Under the pieces are notes generated by a model. It saw only the letters and a program-made list of their open reading frames with translations. It was not told the origin of the DNA and made no database searches. The position numbers and the translations under genes are program-made. Below, in pieces: positions 46,558-55,058 of a stretch of 64,000 bases of DNA (positions are counted from its first letter, which is position 1; each line of letters begins with the position of its first letter). The DNA comes from an uncultured Bacteroidota bacterium (GTDB lineage Bacteria; Bacteroidota; Bacteroidia; Bacteroidales; P3). The stretch is taken from assembly GCA_902771735.1 (NCBI GenBank), contig CACXXO010000002.1, forward strand, positions 62,001-126,000. Direction: 5' to 3'.

Positions 46558-47118
46558 CTGGTTCGGGCCGTTTTCTTTGGCGGTTTTGTCGATTAACTTG
46601 GAATAAGTCCATCCGGCGGCGAGGGCGATGAGGATGACGAGGACGGGACTGATGCCGAGGAGCCAGATGAGGAGGGCGGCGAGAAGGGGTATCCATACGG
46701 TGCGGAGGGTGACGCCGGCTTTGCGTGCCAGGTTGAACACGGGTGCGGCGATGAGTGCCACGACGGCGGGACGGATGCCCATGAAGATGTGCTGCACGGC
46801 GGGGATGTCCTTGAAACGGCTGAAGAGGGCGGCAATGAGGATGATGAAGAGGATGGGCATCAGTATGTTGCCGAGCACGGCAACGAGTGCGCCCTTCACT
46901 CCGCGGAGGCGCTGGCCCACGATGGCGGCGATGTTTGCCGCGAGAATGCCGGGCATGGTCTGCGACAGGGCGATGGCGTCGAGCATCTCGGTGTCGGAAA
47001 GCCAGTGGCGCCGCCCCACGACCTCGCGCTGGATGAGCGGTATCATGGCATAGCCGCCACCGATGGTGAAGGTGCCGATTTTAAAAAAAGTTACAAACAG
47101 TTCGCAATATTTTGCCAT
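46540..47118 (-). CDS. Chromate transporter half protein (ChrA family), first of pair
   Basis: 192 residues from MAKYCELFVTFFK (ATG at 47118; the frame continues up to a TTG at 47142). Motif IGGGYAMIPLIQREVV near the start and ALSQTMPGILAANIAAIVG in the middle match the family and mirror the partner gene. About five membrane segments. Its C-terminus QLNLKL is coded by junction repeat. Divergent from terC across 136 bases that hold an inverted TTTAGAC-type repeat. Confidence 0.88.
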   Translation of the reverse strand: MAKYCELFVTFFKIGTFTIGGGYAMIPLIQREVVGRRHWLSDTEMLDAIALSQTMPGILAANIAAIVGQRLRGVKGALVAVLGNILMPILFIILIAALFSRFKDIPAVQHIFMGIRPAVVALIAAPVFNLARKAGVTLRTVWIPLLAALLIWLLGISPVLVILIALAAGWTYSKLIDKTAKENGPNQLNLKL

Positions 47119-47151
47119 TGTTGTCGTTATAGGAGAATTCAAAGGTCTGAA

Positions 47152-47220
47152 AGTCTAAAGGCTCAAAAGTCTTAATGTTTTTGATTGCCTCCGGCTTTTT
47201 GACTTTTAGGCATTTAGACT
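47152..47220. repeat. Inverted TTTAGAC-type repeat between chrA and terC
   Basis: AGTCTAAAGGCTCAAAAGTC (47152-47171) faces GACTTTTAGGCATTTAGACT (47201-47220); about 17 of 20 positions pair. Related TTTAGAC runs occur at 26735-26770 and 42030-42046. Confidence 0.7.
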
Positions 47221-47254
47221 CCAAAATAACGACAACTAAACAATATTATTGTAT

Positions 47255-48208
47255 ATGAATGGATTGTTTTTCGGAATGTTCATGGTCTTTGTGGTCGTCA
47301 TGCTGATGCTCGACCTCTTTGTGTTCCACAAGAAGGACAAGGTGGTAAAGGTGAAGGAGGCGGCTATATGGACCGGAATCTGGGTGGGGCTGGCGATGGC
47401 TTTCGCAGTATTGGTTTATTTCTTCGGCGACTGGATGATGCCCCCCGCTGAGGGTGTGACCGACCTGGCGGCCTATCGCGGCGAGATGGTCCAGGAGTTC
47501 CTCGCGGGCTATTTCCTGGAGGAGAGCCTTTCGATTGACAATATCTTCGTGATGATAATGATTTTCGTCAGTTTCGGCATCAAGAAAGAATACTACCACC
47601 GTGTACTTTTCTGGGGCATTTTCGGAGCCATCGTGCTGAGATTCATCTTCATCTTCGCCCTGGCAGGCCTGATTAGCAAGTTCGCATGGCTGCTGGCGGT
47701 GTTTGGTGGCATACTCATCTACAGCGGTGTGAAAATGTTTCTCGACAAAGGCGACGAGCAGATCGAGACTGAGAATCATCCTGTGGTGCGTTTCGCATCG
47801 AAGCATTTCCCCGTTGCTCGCGAGAACCACGGCCACGATTTCTTCTACATGGGCAAGATGACACCGTTGTTCCTGGTCCTGTTGGTGATTGAGTTCTCGG
47901 ACATCATCTTCGCCGTCGACTCCATCCCGGCCGTCTTCTCGGTGACCAAGAATCCGGTGATTGTCTATACCTCCAACATCTTTGCCATCATGGGATTGCG
48001 CTCGCTGTTCTTCCTGTTGAGCGACGTGGCCGACCGTTTCTGGCTGCTGCATTATGGCTTGGGTGTGTTGCTGGTGTTCATCGGCGTGAAGATGATTGGT
48101 GGCGAGATTTTTGGCTGGCATATCCCGACACTGGTCTCGCTGGCCGTTATCCTGGGTATCCTGGTGGTGAGTGTTGTCTTTTCGATGTTGATTAAAAAGC
48201 GTGCCTGA
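47255..48208 (+). CDS. TerC-family integral membrane protein
   Basis: 317 residues from MNGLFFGMFM (ATG at 47255; a TTG two codons earlier is less likely). About eight membrane segments with the TerC acidic motifs FLEESLSIDNIFVM and LLVIEFSDIIFAVDSIPAVF. The family is linked to tellurite resistance and, in other bacteria, to manganese export or metal loading of exported proteins. It is followed by truA after 6 bases. Confidence 0.92.
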   Translation: MNGLFFGMFMVFVVVMLMLDLFVFHKKDKVVKVKEAAIWTGIWVGLAMAFAVLVYFFGDWMMPPAEGVTDLAAYRGEMVQEFLAGYFLEESLSIDNIFVMIMIFVSFGIKKEYYHRVLFWGIFGAIVLRFIFIFALAGLISKFAWLLAVFGGILIYSGVKMFLDKGDEQIETENHPVVRFASKHFPVARENHGHDFFYMGKMTPLFLVLLVIEFSDIIFAVDSIPAVFSVTKNPVIVYTSNIFAIMGLRSLFFLLSDVADRFWLLHYGLGVLLVFIGVKMIGGEIFGWHIPTLVSLAVILGILVVSVVFSMLIKKRA

Positions 48209-48214
48209 TCCGCC

Positions 48215-48958
48215 ATGGGGCGCTATTTCATACATCTGGCCTACAACGGGGCTGCCTACAACGGCTGGCAAACACAGCCGGGGCTGCCCACGGTGCAGCT
48301 GACGCTCGAGGAGGCTTTGTCGACGCTGCTCCGGCAGAAGATTGCGGTCGTCGGCTGCGGCAGGACCGACACCGGCGTCCATGCGAGCGATTTCTATGCC
48401 CATTTCGACGCCGAGCCTTTCGACTGCAAGCATCTTGTTTTCAAACTCAACAATTACCTTCCTCCCGATATCGCCATTTTCGACATCTATCCTGTGGCCG
48501 ACAACGCACATGCACGGTTCGACGCCGTTGCTCGCACGTATCAATATCATGTAAGCGACCGTCGCCTGCCGTTTCATCAGGGACAATACTGTCGCATCTA
48601 CTACCGTCCCGACATGGAAAAGATGAACGAGGCGGCGCAGGTGTTGATGGAATATGAAGACTTTACGAGTTTCGCCAAGTTGCATACACAAGTGAAGACA
48701 AATATCTGCCACCTGACAGAGGCACACTGGGACGCAGTGGGGGAGGAGTTGGTGTTTACCATCAGGAGCAACCGTTTCCTGAGAAATATGGTGCGCTCGG
48801 TGACGGGCACCCTGCTCGATGTGGGAAGAGGAAAGTTGACCATCAGCGGCCTGAGAGACATCGTCGAACAGAAGAACCGCTGTGCCGCCGGCGTGAGTAT
48901 GCCGGCATGCGGTTTGTTTTTGACAAAAGTGGAATACCCAGCCACCTTAAAACCTTAA
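48215..48958 (+). CDS. truA: tRNA pseudouridine(38-40) synthase
   Basis: 247 residues. Catalytic motif VGCGRTDTGVHASDFYAHFD, with the nucleophile Asp in GRTDTG; C-terminal RFLRNMVRSVTGTLLDVGRG is typical. It modifies uridines in the anticodon arm of tRNAs. The last codons (TLKP) and the stop lie in a TTTAAGG-type repeat. Confidence 0.95.
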   Translation: MGRYFIHLAYNGAAYNGWQTQPGLPTVQLTLEEALSTLLRQKIAVVGCGRTDTGVHASDFYAHFDAEPFDCKHLVFKLNNYLPPDIAIFDIYPVADNAHARFDAVARTYQYHVSDRRLPFHQGQYCRIYYRPDMEKMNEAAQVLMEYEDFTSFAKLHTQVKTNICHLTEAHWDAVGEELVFTIRSNRFLRNMVRSVTGTLLDVGRGKLTISGLRDIVEQKNRCAAGVSMPACGLFLTKVEYPATLKP

Positions 48959-48968
48959 ACCTTAAACC
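48945..48968. repeat. TTTAAGG-family repeats spanning the truA stop
   Basis: CCTTAAAACCTTAAACCTTAAA begins in the truA 3' end, gives its stop codon, and ends a few bases before the prmA start. Confidence 0.82.
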
Positions 48969-48971
48969 AGA

Positions 48972-49802
48972 ATGAAATACATTGAAGTAACATTTACAAT
49001 GGACGACACCAGTCTGTTCCGCGACATACTGGTCGACACGTTGGGCAACGAAGGCCCCTACGAGAGTTTTGTCGAGACCAAGGACGGGGTGAAGGCCTAT
49101 GTCCCCGCAAACCAATATGACAAGCATTTCCTCGAGGTGACGGTGGAGACCTTCCCCGTGCCGCTGAAATATAAGGTCGAGGAGATGGAGGACAAGAACT
49201 GGAATGAGGAATGGGAAAAGGGCCATCAAGCCGTCCTCGTGGAATACAACGGCGGCAGCGTATGGGTACGTGCACCGTTCCATCCCCATCGCACGGATGT
49301 CGACTACGAGCTGATTATTGAGCCTAAGATGAGCTTCGGCACCGCCCATCACCCCACCACCTATATGATGCTCAGCTATGTGGCCGAGCTCGATATGGTG
49401 GGCCGCCGTGTGCTCGACATGGGCTGCGGCACTGCGGTGCTTGGCATTCTCGCCAAGATGCGTGGCGCCGACTATGTGGAAGGCGTCGACATCGATGAAT
49501 GGGCCTTCAATAATGCTCGTGAGAATGCCTCTGCCAACAACGTGGATATCACTCTGAAACTGGGCGATGCCGGCACGCTGCAGGGCAATTTTGATATTAT
49601 CATCGCCAATATCAACCGCAATATCCTCCTTGCCGACATGGAACGTTACGCTGCCGTGCTCAACGTCGGTGGCACCCTACTGCTCAGTGGCTTTTACGAG
49701 GCCGACGAGGGTGTCCTCATCGCTCGCGCCAATGAGCTGGGCATGACCCTGAAAAGCAAGAAAAACCGCGACGGCTGGAGCGCTTTACAATTGATGAAAT
49801 GA
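48972..49802 (+). CDS. prmA: Ribosomal protein L11 methyltransferase
   Basis: 276 residues. The N-terminal recognition domain is followed by MSFGTAHHPTTYMML, the SAM-binding VLDMGCGTAVLGILAKM, VEGVDIDEWAFNNARENA and the catalytic loop IIANINRNIL. All fit PrmA, which methylates L11. The stop overlaps the topB start (ATGA), so it is coupled to the topoisomerase gene. Confidence 0.95.
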   Translation: MKYIEVTFTMDDTSLFRDILVDTLGNEGPYESFVETKDGVKAYVPANQYDKHFLEVTVETFPVPLKYKVEEMEDKNWNEEWEKGHQAVLVEYNGGSVWVRAPFHPHRTDVDYELIIEPKMSFGTAHHPTTYMMLSYVAELDMVGRRVLDMGCGTAVLGILAKMRGADYVEGVDIDEWAFNNARENASANNVDITLKLGDAGTLQGNFDIIIANINRNILLADMERYAAVLNVGGTLLLSGFYEADEGVLIARANELGMTLKSKKNRDGWSALQLMK

Positions 49803-51610
49803 TTGTTTGCATTGCTGAGAAACCAAGTGTGGCGAAGGAGATAGCCAAGGTGTTGGGTGCCAATACCTCGCACGACGGCTATATGGAAGGCAACGGCTAC
49901 CAGGTGACATGGACCTTCGGTCACCTCTGCTGCCTCAAGGAGCCGCAGGACTACTGCGACCAGTGGCGCCGCTGGAGCATCGGCTCGTTGCCCATGATTC
50001 CTCTCCGTTTCGGCATCAAACTCATCGACAACCAAGGCTACGAGAAGCAATTCAAGACCATTGAGCGGCTGATGCAGGCCGCCGACAGTATCATCAACTG
50101 CGGCGATGCCGGGCAGGAGGGTGAGCTCATCCAGCGGTGGGTGATGCAAAAGGCCAAGGCGAAATGTCCAGTGCAGCGCCTCTGGGTCTCCTCGCTCACC
50201 GAAGAAGCTATCCGCGAAGCCTTTTCGCAGCTCAAGCCGCAGGACGAATATCAGAGCCTCTACGAGGCCGGCCTCTGCCGCGCCATCGGCGACTGGCTCC
50301 TCGGCATGAACGCCACGCGCCTCTACACCATCCGTTTCGCTCAGGCCAAAGGACAGGTGCTCAGCATCGGACGCGTCCAGACCCCAACACTGGCAATGAT
50401 TGTCAAACGCCACTTTGAGATTAAGAACTTCAAGCCGGAGAAATACTGGATTCTCAGCACCATATACCGCAATGTGGTCTTCAGCTCCACCAAGGGCAAG
50501 ATCAAGAATGTGGAGGAAGGGCAGAAAGCCATGGAGTCCATTAAGGGGAAAGACTTCACCGTCACCTCCGTCGAACAAAAGGCCGGCACCGAGGCGCCAC
50601 CACGCCTTTTCGACCTCACCAGCCTCCAGGTGGAGTGCAACAAGAAATACTCCTTCTCGGCCGACGACACCCTCAAGCACATCCAGAGTCTCTACGAGAA
50701 GAAGCTCACCACCTATCCCCGTGTCGACACCACCTACCTCTCCGACGATATCTATGCCAAATGCCCCGCAATTCTGCAAGGCTTACGCCCCTACGCACCT
50801 CTCATTCAGCCTCTCATGGGCAAGAAGCTGAAGAAAAGCAAGAAGGTCTTCGACAGCTCGAAGGTCACCGACCACCATGCCATCATCCCCACCGGCACCG
50901 ATCCCTCGACGGTGAGCATCACACTCGATGAGAAGCGTGTCTACGACATGGTAGCGCGCCGCTTCATCGCTGTCTTCTACCCTGACTGCAAGTTCTCCAC
51001 CACCACCGTCATGGGTGCTGTGGAAAAACTGGAATTCAAGGCCACCGGCAAGCAGATCCTCGACGAGGGCTGGCGAATGGTCTTCGGCGGCAAATCAGAA
51101 TCCTCCGAAAACTCTGAAAATTCTGATAATGCCGACAAAGAGCAGACCCTTCCCGCCTTCGAGCAGGGCGAGCACGGCCCCCACGAACCCACCCTCACCG
51201 AGAAACAGACCACACCTCCCAAGCCCTACACCGAAGCCACCCTCCTCCGCGCCATGGAGACGGCTGGCAAGACGGTGGACAACGAAGAGCTGCGCGACGC
51301 CCTCAAAGCCAACGGCATCGGCCGTCCCTCGACGCGTGCCGCCATCATCGAGACGCTCTACAAGCGGCAGTATATACAGAAGGTTCGCAAGAGTCTGGAG
51401 CCTACTCCCACAGGCATTGCCCTCATTGGAGTCATCCAGGAGGAACTCCTCAAGAGCGCCGAACTCACGGGCCAGTGGGAGAAGAAGCTGCGCGACATCG
51501 AGGCACACAAGTACGACTCGCACCAGTTCATCGACGAACTGAAGCAGATGGTCTGCGAGATTATCCAGCAGGTGATGTCCGATGGCACCCGCCGCATGGT
51601 CTATCAGTAG
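49799..51610 (+). CDS. topB: DNA topoisomerase III-type enzyme (type IA)
   Basis: 603 residues. Toprim motif IVCIAEKPSVAKEIAKVLG with CGDAGQEGELIQRW, then GRVQTPTLAMI and the active-site TTYPRVDTTYLSDD, with Tyr near residue 305. The C-terminal tail lacks zinc fingers, as in TopB. Housekeeping context (truA, prmA) and codon use like the neighbours argue for a chromosomal topB rather than the copy often carried by conjugative elements. It resolves single-stranded links between DNA molecules. Confidence 0.94.
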   Translation: MIVCIAEKPSVAKEIAKVLGANTSHDGYMEGNGYQVTWTFGHLCCLKEPQDYCDQWRRWSIGSLPMIPLRFGIKLIDNQGYEKQFKTIERLMQAADSIINCGDAGQEGELIQRWVMQKAKAKCPVQRLWVSSLTEEAIREAFSQLKPQDEYQSLYEAGLCRAIGDWLLGMNATRLYTIRFAQAKGQVLSIGRVQTPTLAMIVKRHFEIKNFKPEKYWILSTIYRNVVFSSTKGKIKNVEEGQKAMESIKGKDFTVTSVEQKAGTEAPPRLFDLTSLQVECNKKYSFSADDTLKHIQSLYEKKLTTYPRVDTTYLSDDIYAKCPAILQGLRPYAPLIQPLMGKKLKKSKKVFDSSKVTDHHAIIPTGTDPSTVSITLDEKRVYDMVARRFIAVFYPDCKFSTTTVMGAVEKLEFKATGKQILDEGWRMVFGGKSESSENSENSDNADKEQTLPAFEQGEHGPHEPTLTEKQTTPPKPYTEATLLRAMETAGKTVDNEELRDALKANGIGRPSTRAAIIETLYKRQYIQKVRKSLEPTPTGIALIGVIQEELLKSAELTGQWEKKLRDIEAHKYDSHQFIDELKQMVCEIIQQVMSDGTRRMVYQ

Positions 51611-51612
51611 CC

Positions 51613-52326
51613 TTATTCTCCGATAAGAAACACGGTGTTACGTTTGTGGAGATTAACTTTCTCTCTTTCCGTTTTCCACTTCCCACTCGTGAGCGAGCGG
51701 ATTTGCTGCGTCGGCAGCGTCAGGTCGCAAGCCACGCAAATCATCGTCTGCGGGTTCAATGTGGTGCATAATGCCTCGAGCATCTGGTTGTTACGGTAGG
51801 GTGCCTCGATGAATATCTGCGTCTGGTGCTCACGGTGCATTCGTTCCTCGAGGTGGTGGATGGCGGCGGCACGCTTGCTCTTGTCCACCGGCAGGTAGCC
51901 CACGAAGGCGAAGTTCTGGCCGTTGAATCCCGATGCCATCAGCGCCAGCATCAGCGACGAGGGTCCCACCAGTGGCACCACCTCGATGCCGCGCCGCTGC
52001 GCCACCTTGGTAATCATCGCCCCCGGGTCGGCCACGCAGGGCAGGCCCGCCTCGCTCAACAAGCCGATGTTCTCGCCACGCTCTGCGGCATCCAAATAGC
52101 CGCCTATCTCTTCATGGGTGGTATGCTCGTTAAGCTCCAGGAAGACAGTGTCATCGATAGGGTAGGGGAACCCTGCCTTTTTGAGGAACCGCCGCGCCGT
52201 GCGCAGCTCCTCCACGATAAAGGTATGGCAGGTGGCCAGCAGCTCCAGGTTGTGCGCCGGCAGCGAGCAGCCCATCTCTTCAGCCCCGATGGGCACGGGG
52301 AACAGTATCAGCTTTCCTTTTTCCAT
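51613..52326 (-). CDS. RsmI-family SAM-dependent methyltransferase
   Basis: 237 residues of the tetrapyrrole-methylase fold. LILFPVPIGAEEMG at the start, GLLSEAGLPCVADPGAMI in the middle and VPLVGPSSLMLALMASGF are RsmI hallmarks; RsmI methylates the 2'-OH of C1402 in 16S rRNA. Bacteroidetes often have two RsmI-like proteins. The altered start (usual LYLVATPIGN replaced) suggests this is the divergent second one, so its RNA target is not certain. Convergent with topB, 2 bases between their stops. Confidence 0.85.
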   Translation of the reverse strand: MEKGKLILFPVPIGAEEMGCSLPAHNLELLATCHTFIVEELRTARRFLKKAGFPYPIDDTVFLELNEHTTHEEIGGYLDAAERGENIGLLSEAGLPCVADPGAMITKVAQRRGIEVVPLVGPSSLMLALMASGFNGQNFAFVGYLPVDKSKRAAAIHHLEERMHREHQTQIFIEAPYRNNQMLEALCTTLNPQTMICVACDLTLPTQQIRSLTSGKWKTEREKVNLHKRNTVFLIGE

Positions 52327-52337
52327 AGTATTCTTTT

Positions 52338-53435
52338 TCAGTGTCGCAGTCGGTCGACACCCACCAGCTCACCTTGGTCGTTGAAGGTGTAGAATGCTTC
52401 GGTTCCGAATTCATAATCCTTCCGCATGACGGCACCTATCAGCCACTTGCCTTCGATGCGCTCCACCCAGAACACATTCAGCTGCCCTTCGTCGTCGTGC
52501 CGCTGCAAGTCCAGCTGCATGATGTTCATCATGGTCTCCAGGGCGGGCATCATCGCTGAGAAGTATTCCTCCATGTCTATCTTCTTGTCCCATGTTTCGG
52601 CCATCGATGCCACGAAGTTGCCCGTGCTGTCGAAATAGGCTCGGGGACCGTTGAGTATGTCATAGCAAAACAGTCCGTCTTCTCTGCGTTGCAGATTTTT
52701 TGTCATCCGTTGGTCGCAGAAGGTTTTGGCGGCTTCGGGAAGTTCCTCTTCGTCGATGTAATTAAAGGGAGCGTATACCCCTGAGTAGAAGCGGCTTTTC
52801 TTCCGTAGCCCACGAGGCTCTTTGCTACGTCCCGGAACCATATAGATGGTGGGGCCGTTGACATCGAACCACTTCAACTTCCGTGCCGTGAGGTCGAAGT
52901 CAGCCTGCCAAAAACCGTCACCTCCGTCGCAAACCTTTATTATCCCTTGCAGGTCTTCCGGCTCATTGCCGAAGTCAAGGAACGTGATGAACAGGTGCCG
53001 ATGGCCCGCTGGGTCGTCGTAGAAGAGGTATTGCCGACTGTGGTCGTAGAATCGCGGCGAGGTGAAGCAGATGTGTACCTGTTGGGCCCAATCTACGTAG
53101 TCGTTGAGTATGTCAACCATCTGTTGTTCAGATTTCCGCAACTCCTTCAGCGTGATGCCGCTGAGGGGTGTCACATCTGTTCTGTGCAGATAAAAACTTA
53201 TGGTCCATCTTGAGAGAAGGGTGTCCGTGGGTTCCATCAGGCAGCCGATGAACGTCTCCCTATCGCGTATGGTGCGGTAGGAGTAGCCGTCGTCGGGGCC
53301 TTCGCCCTTTTCGGCGGTCGACAGGCTCGTCATCTTCTTGGCCTTCAGCCGTTCTGACACCTCGGCCGTCTGGCGGAGGCTTCCGCAGGCCACCAGCAGC
53401 ATCGTCAGCGCTATGATGCTCAGTTTTCCTTTCAT
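52338..53435 (-). CDS. Hypothetical lipoprotein
   Basis: 365 residues. Lipobox LVAC with the lipidated Cys at 17. The mature protein has a globular mix of strands and helices (WTISFYLHRTDVTPLSG, LFITFLDFGNEP, YSGVYAPFNYIDEEELPEAAK, VERIEGKWLIGAVMRKDYEFG). No family is recognised. Its ATG overlaps the stop of the upstream exported protein by 4 bases, so the two are probably made together and may act together in the envelope. Confidence 0.75.
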   Translation of the reverse strand: MKGKLSIIALTMLLVACGSLRQTAEVSERLKAKKMTSLSTAEKGEGPDDGYSYRTIRDRETFIGCLMEPTDTLLSRWTISFYLHRTDVTPLSGITLKELRKSEQQMVDILNDYVDWAQQVHICFTSPRFYDHSRQYLFYDDPAGHRHLFITFLDFGNEPEDLQGIIKVCDGGDGFWQADFDLTARKLKWFDVNGPTIYMVPGRSKEPRGLRKKSRFYSGVYAPFNYIDEEELPEAAKTFCDQRMTKNLQRREDGLFCYDILNGPRAYFDSTGNFVASMAETWDKKIDMEEYFSAMMPALETMMNIMQLDLQRHDDEGQLNVFWVERIEGKWLIGAVMRKDYEFGTEAFYTFNDQGELVGVDRLRH

Positions 53436-54883
53436 CAGTATCTTTTTTTAGGTGTTCCAAGCACGATTATCTCGCTGATGCAGAGGTCGTCATACTTGTT
53501 GCCTTTGATAATGTCTGTGACTTCAAAGTGTACATCCTTGATATAAGGTGCTCCTCTATAGACATCTGGACTCCAGTGGGTTTCCTCGTTATAATAGTAG
53601 TCTTCGTAACGGAGAGAATACTTTATCGACGCGTCAATCAGCCCCTGCCAGTCAAAGCTCTTTGGAATGGAAACTTTTCGCACGCTGTTCCAGTAACTGT
53701 TGAACGCAGCGGCCTTAATGCTGCATATGCGGCTGTTGTTGTACCACGAGGTGGAGTCTTTGCCGTAGCCGGGAACGATGATGATGCCCGTAACCTCAAT
53801 TGAATCAATCATGTGCAGCGTGAGTCGGTATTTCCCCTCTTTGTCCGGCCGCAGCACTGTGGCGGTTTTCAGGTCAAAGTCCAAGAGGTTTCCGATGGGG
53901 TATTTCTTGTCCACTCCCGAGGGGATGATTTCGTAGTGCGACGGGCTGATGCGCATGGCGAGCAACTGGTTGACAGTGCGTTTTGCATTATCATAATATT
54001 GATAACCCATTTTGAAAGGCTCGGCTTTCGCCAGATCCACATCTTTCAGTGTCAGCGTCCAGCGGCTGTCAGAGGTGTTCTCCATGGGAAATCCTTTGCC
54101 GAAGCCCAAATATTCAGCCTTGTTTCTCATCCCGATCGTGTCCACTTCAATAAAGAGTTCGTCCACATAGCCGTTGCCCCAGTAGGAGGCTGGGCAGAAG
54201 TCGTATTCAAAGGTGGCATAGTCCTGAGTGCTCTCAAAGATTTCCATCGCTTCGCCCCAAACACCCACTGCGTTGTGGATGCGATAGCTGACGACAAGCT
54301 CTACCACCTCTCCGGCTTTGATATTCAGCGAGGTATAGTACCAGCGGCGGTTCAGGTCGCACTCCACGGTGAAGAATCCGCCGGCATCCCCCACGCTGTC
54401 CCACAAGGCTTGGGGTTCTCCCTCCTCATGTAACGATTCCGGCAGCGGATGCCCGTGGCGGAGCACCGTGTCGGCCGAGAAAAACGTGATAAGTTCTTCT
54501 CCGTCAAGGGAAAAATAGACATCCTGAATATAGCGTTCTCTCCAGCCCACCTCCTGGCCGTAGTCGTCGGTGAAGGGTTGCACTGTGGCCAACCCGACGC
54601 TGTCCTGGCTTCCGTACCAGTCTATCGGGAATCCATACCAGAGGTTCTCCAAGGTCTTCTCCGTGGTGTTCTGCAGCAGGTATTTCACCTCCACGTTGGT
54701 ATAGCGGCCGTCGGGCGTGAAGCGCGCCTCCTCGCGTATCAACCTCACCTCGGGGCAGTGGCGCATCACCGGAGTTCGTGATAGTCGCATGGCCGACAAC
54801 TCAATCACCGGGCCGCCGTTGGCATTGGCGGCAAAGGGTGTGAGCATCAGCGCGATAAAGGTTAAAAGGAACAATCTCCTCAT
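53435..54883 (-). CDS. Exported protein with NADase-type glycan-binding-like C-terminal domain
   Basis: 482 residues from MRRLFLLTFIALMLTPFAANA, a clear signal peptide; the promoter box TATATTTG just upstream rules out the longer frame to 55000. The N-terminal two thirds is beta-rich (YTNVEVKYLLQNTTEKTLENLWYGF-like strands). Near residue 340 the segment GNLLDFDLKTATV, then GIIIVPGYGKDS and WYNNSRICSIKAAAF, resembles the discoidin-like NADase-type glycan-binding domain. It is first of a two-gene unit with the lipoprotein. Role in binding surface sugars is inference. Confidence 0.75.
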   Translation of the reverse strand: MRRLFLLTFIALMLTPFAANANGGPVIELSAMRLSRTPVMRHCPEVRLIREEARFTPDGRYTNVEVKYLLQNTTEKTLENLWYGFPIDWYGSQDSVGLATVQPFTDDYGQEVGWRERYIQDVYFSLDGEELITFFSADTVLRHGHPLPESLHEEGEPQALWDSVGDAGGFFTVECDLNRRWYYTSLNIKAGEVVELVVSYRIHNAVGVWGEAMEIFESTQDYATFEYDFCPASYWGNGYVDELFIEVDTIGMRNKAEYLGFGKGFPMENTSDSRWTLTLKDVDLAKAEPFKMGYQYYDNAKRTVNQLLAMRISPSHYEIIPSGVDKKYPIGNLLDFDLKTATVLRPDKEGKYRLTLHMIDSIEVTGIIIVPGYGKDSTSWYNNSRICSIKAAAFNSYWNSVRKVSIPKSFDWQGLIDASIKYSLRYEDYYYNEETHWSPDVYRGAPYIKDVHFEVTDIIKGNKYDDLCISEIIVLGTPKKRY

Positions 54884-54898
54884 CTCTTTTATTTTTTG

Positions 54899-54930
54899 CA
54901 AATATACATAATTTTTTCTTCTCAGGGCAA
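54899..54930 (-). promoter_or_regulatory. Promoter of the exported glycan-binding-like protein unit
   Basis: On the minus strand TTG (54930-54928) and TATATTTG (54906-54899) are 21 bases apart. The box ends 15 bases before the ATG at 54883 and sets the start codon. Confidence 0.7.
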
Positions 54931-55058
54931 TAAAAAGCCCTTTTTTTTGTTTAAAGGTACGTCGGATTCGGAGAGCGTACATATATAATATAAAAGCCAA
55001 AATGCCGTTTCTCTATAACCGACCTGTTTTTTTTAACATAGTTTAACAATAGTGCCCT

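Noticed and set aside
45922..47118. Chromate transporter pair as a broken single gene
   Set aside because: Each half has its own start, full motif set and stop; two-gene ChrA systems are common, so no frameshift is implied.
49799..51610. topB as a sign of an integrated conjugative element
   Set aside because: No tra, mob or integrase genes, tRNA-end duplications or change in composition nearby; neighbours truA and prmA are housekeeping genes.
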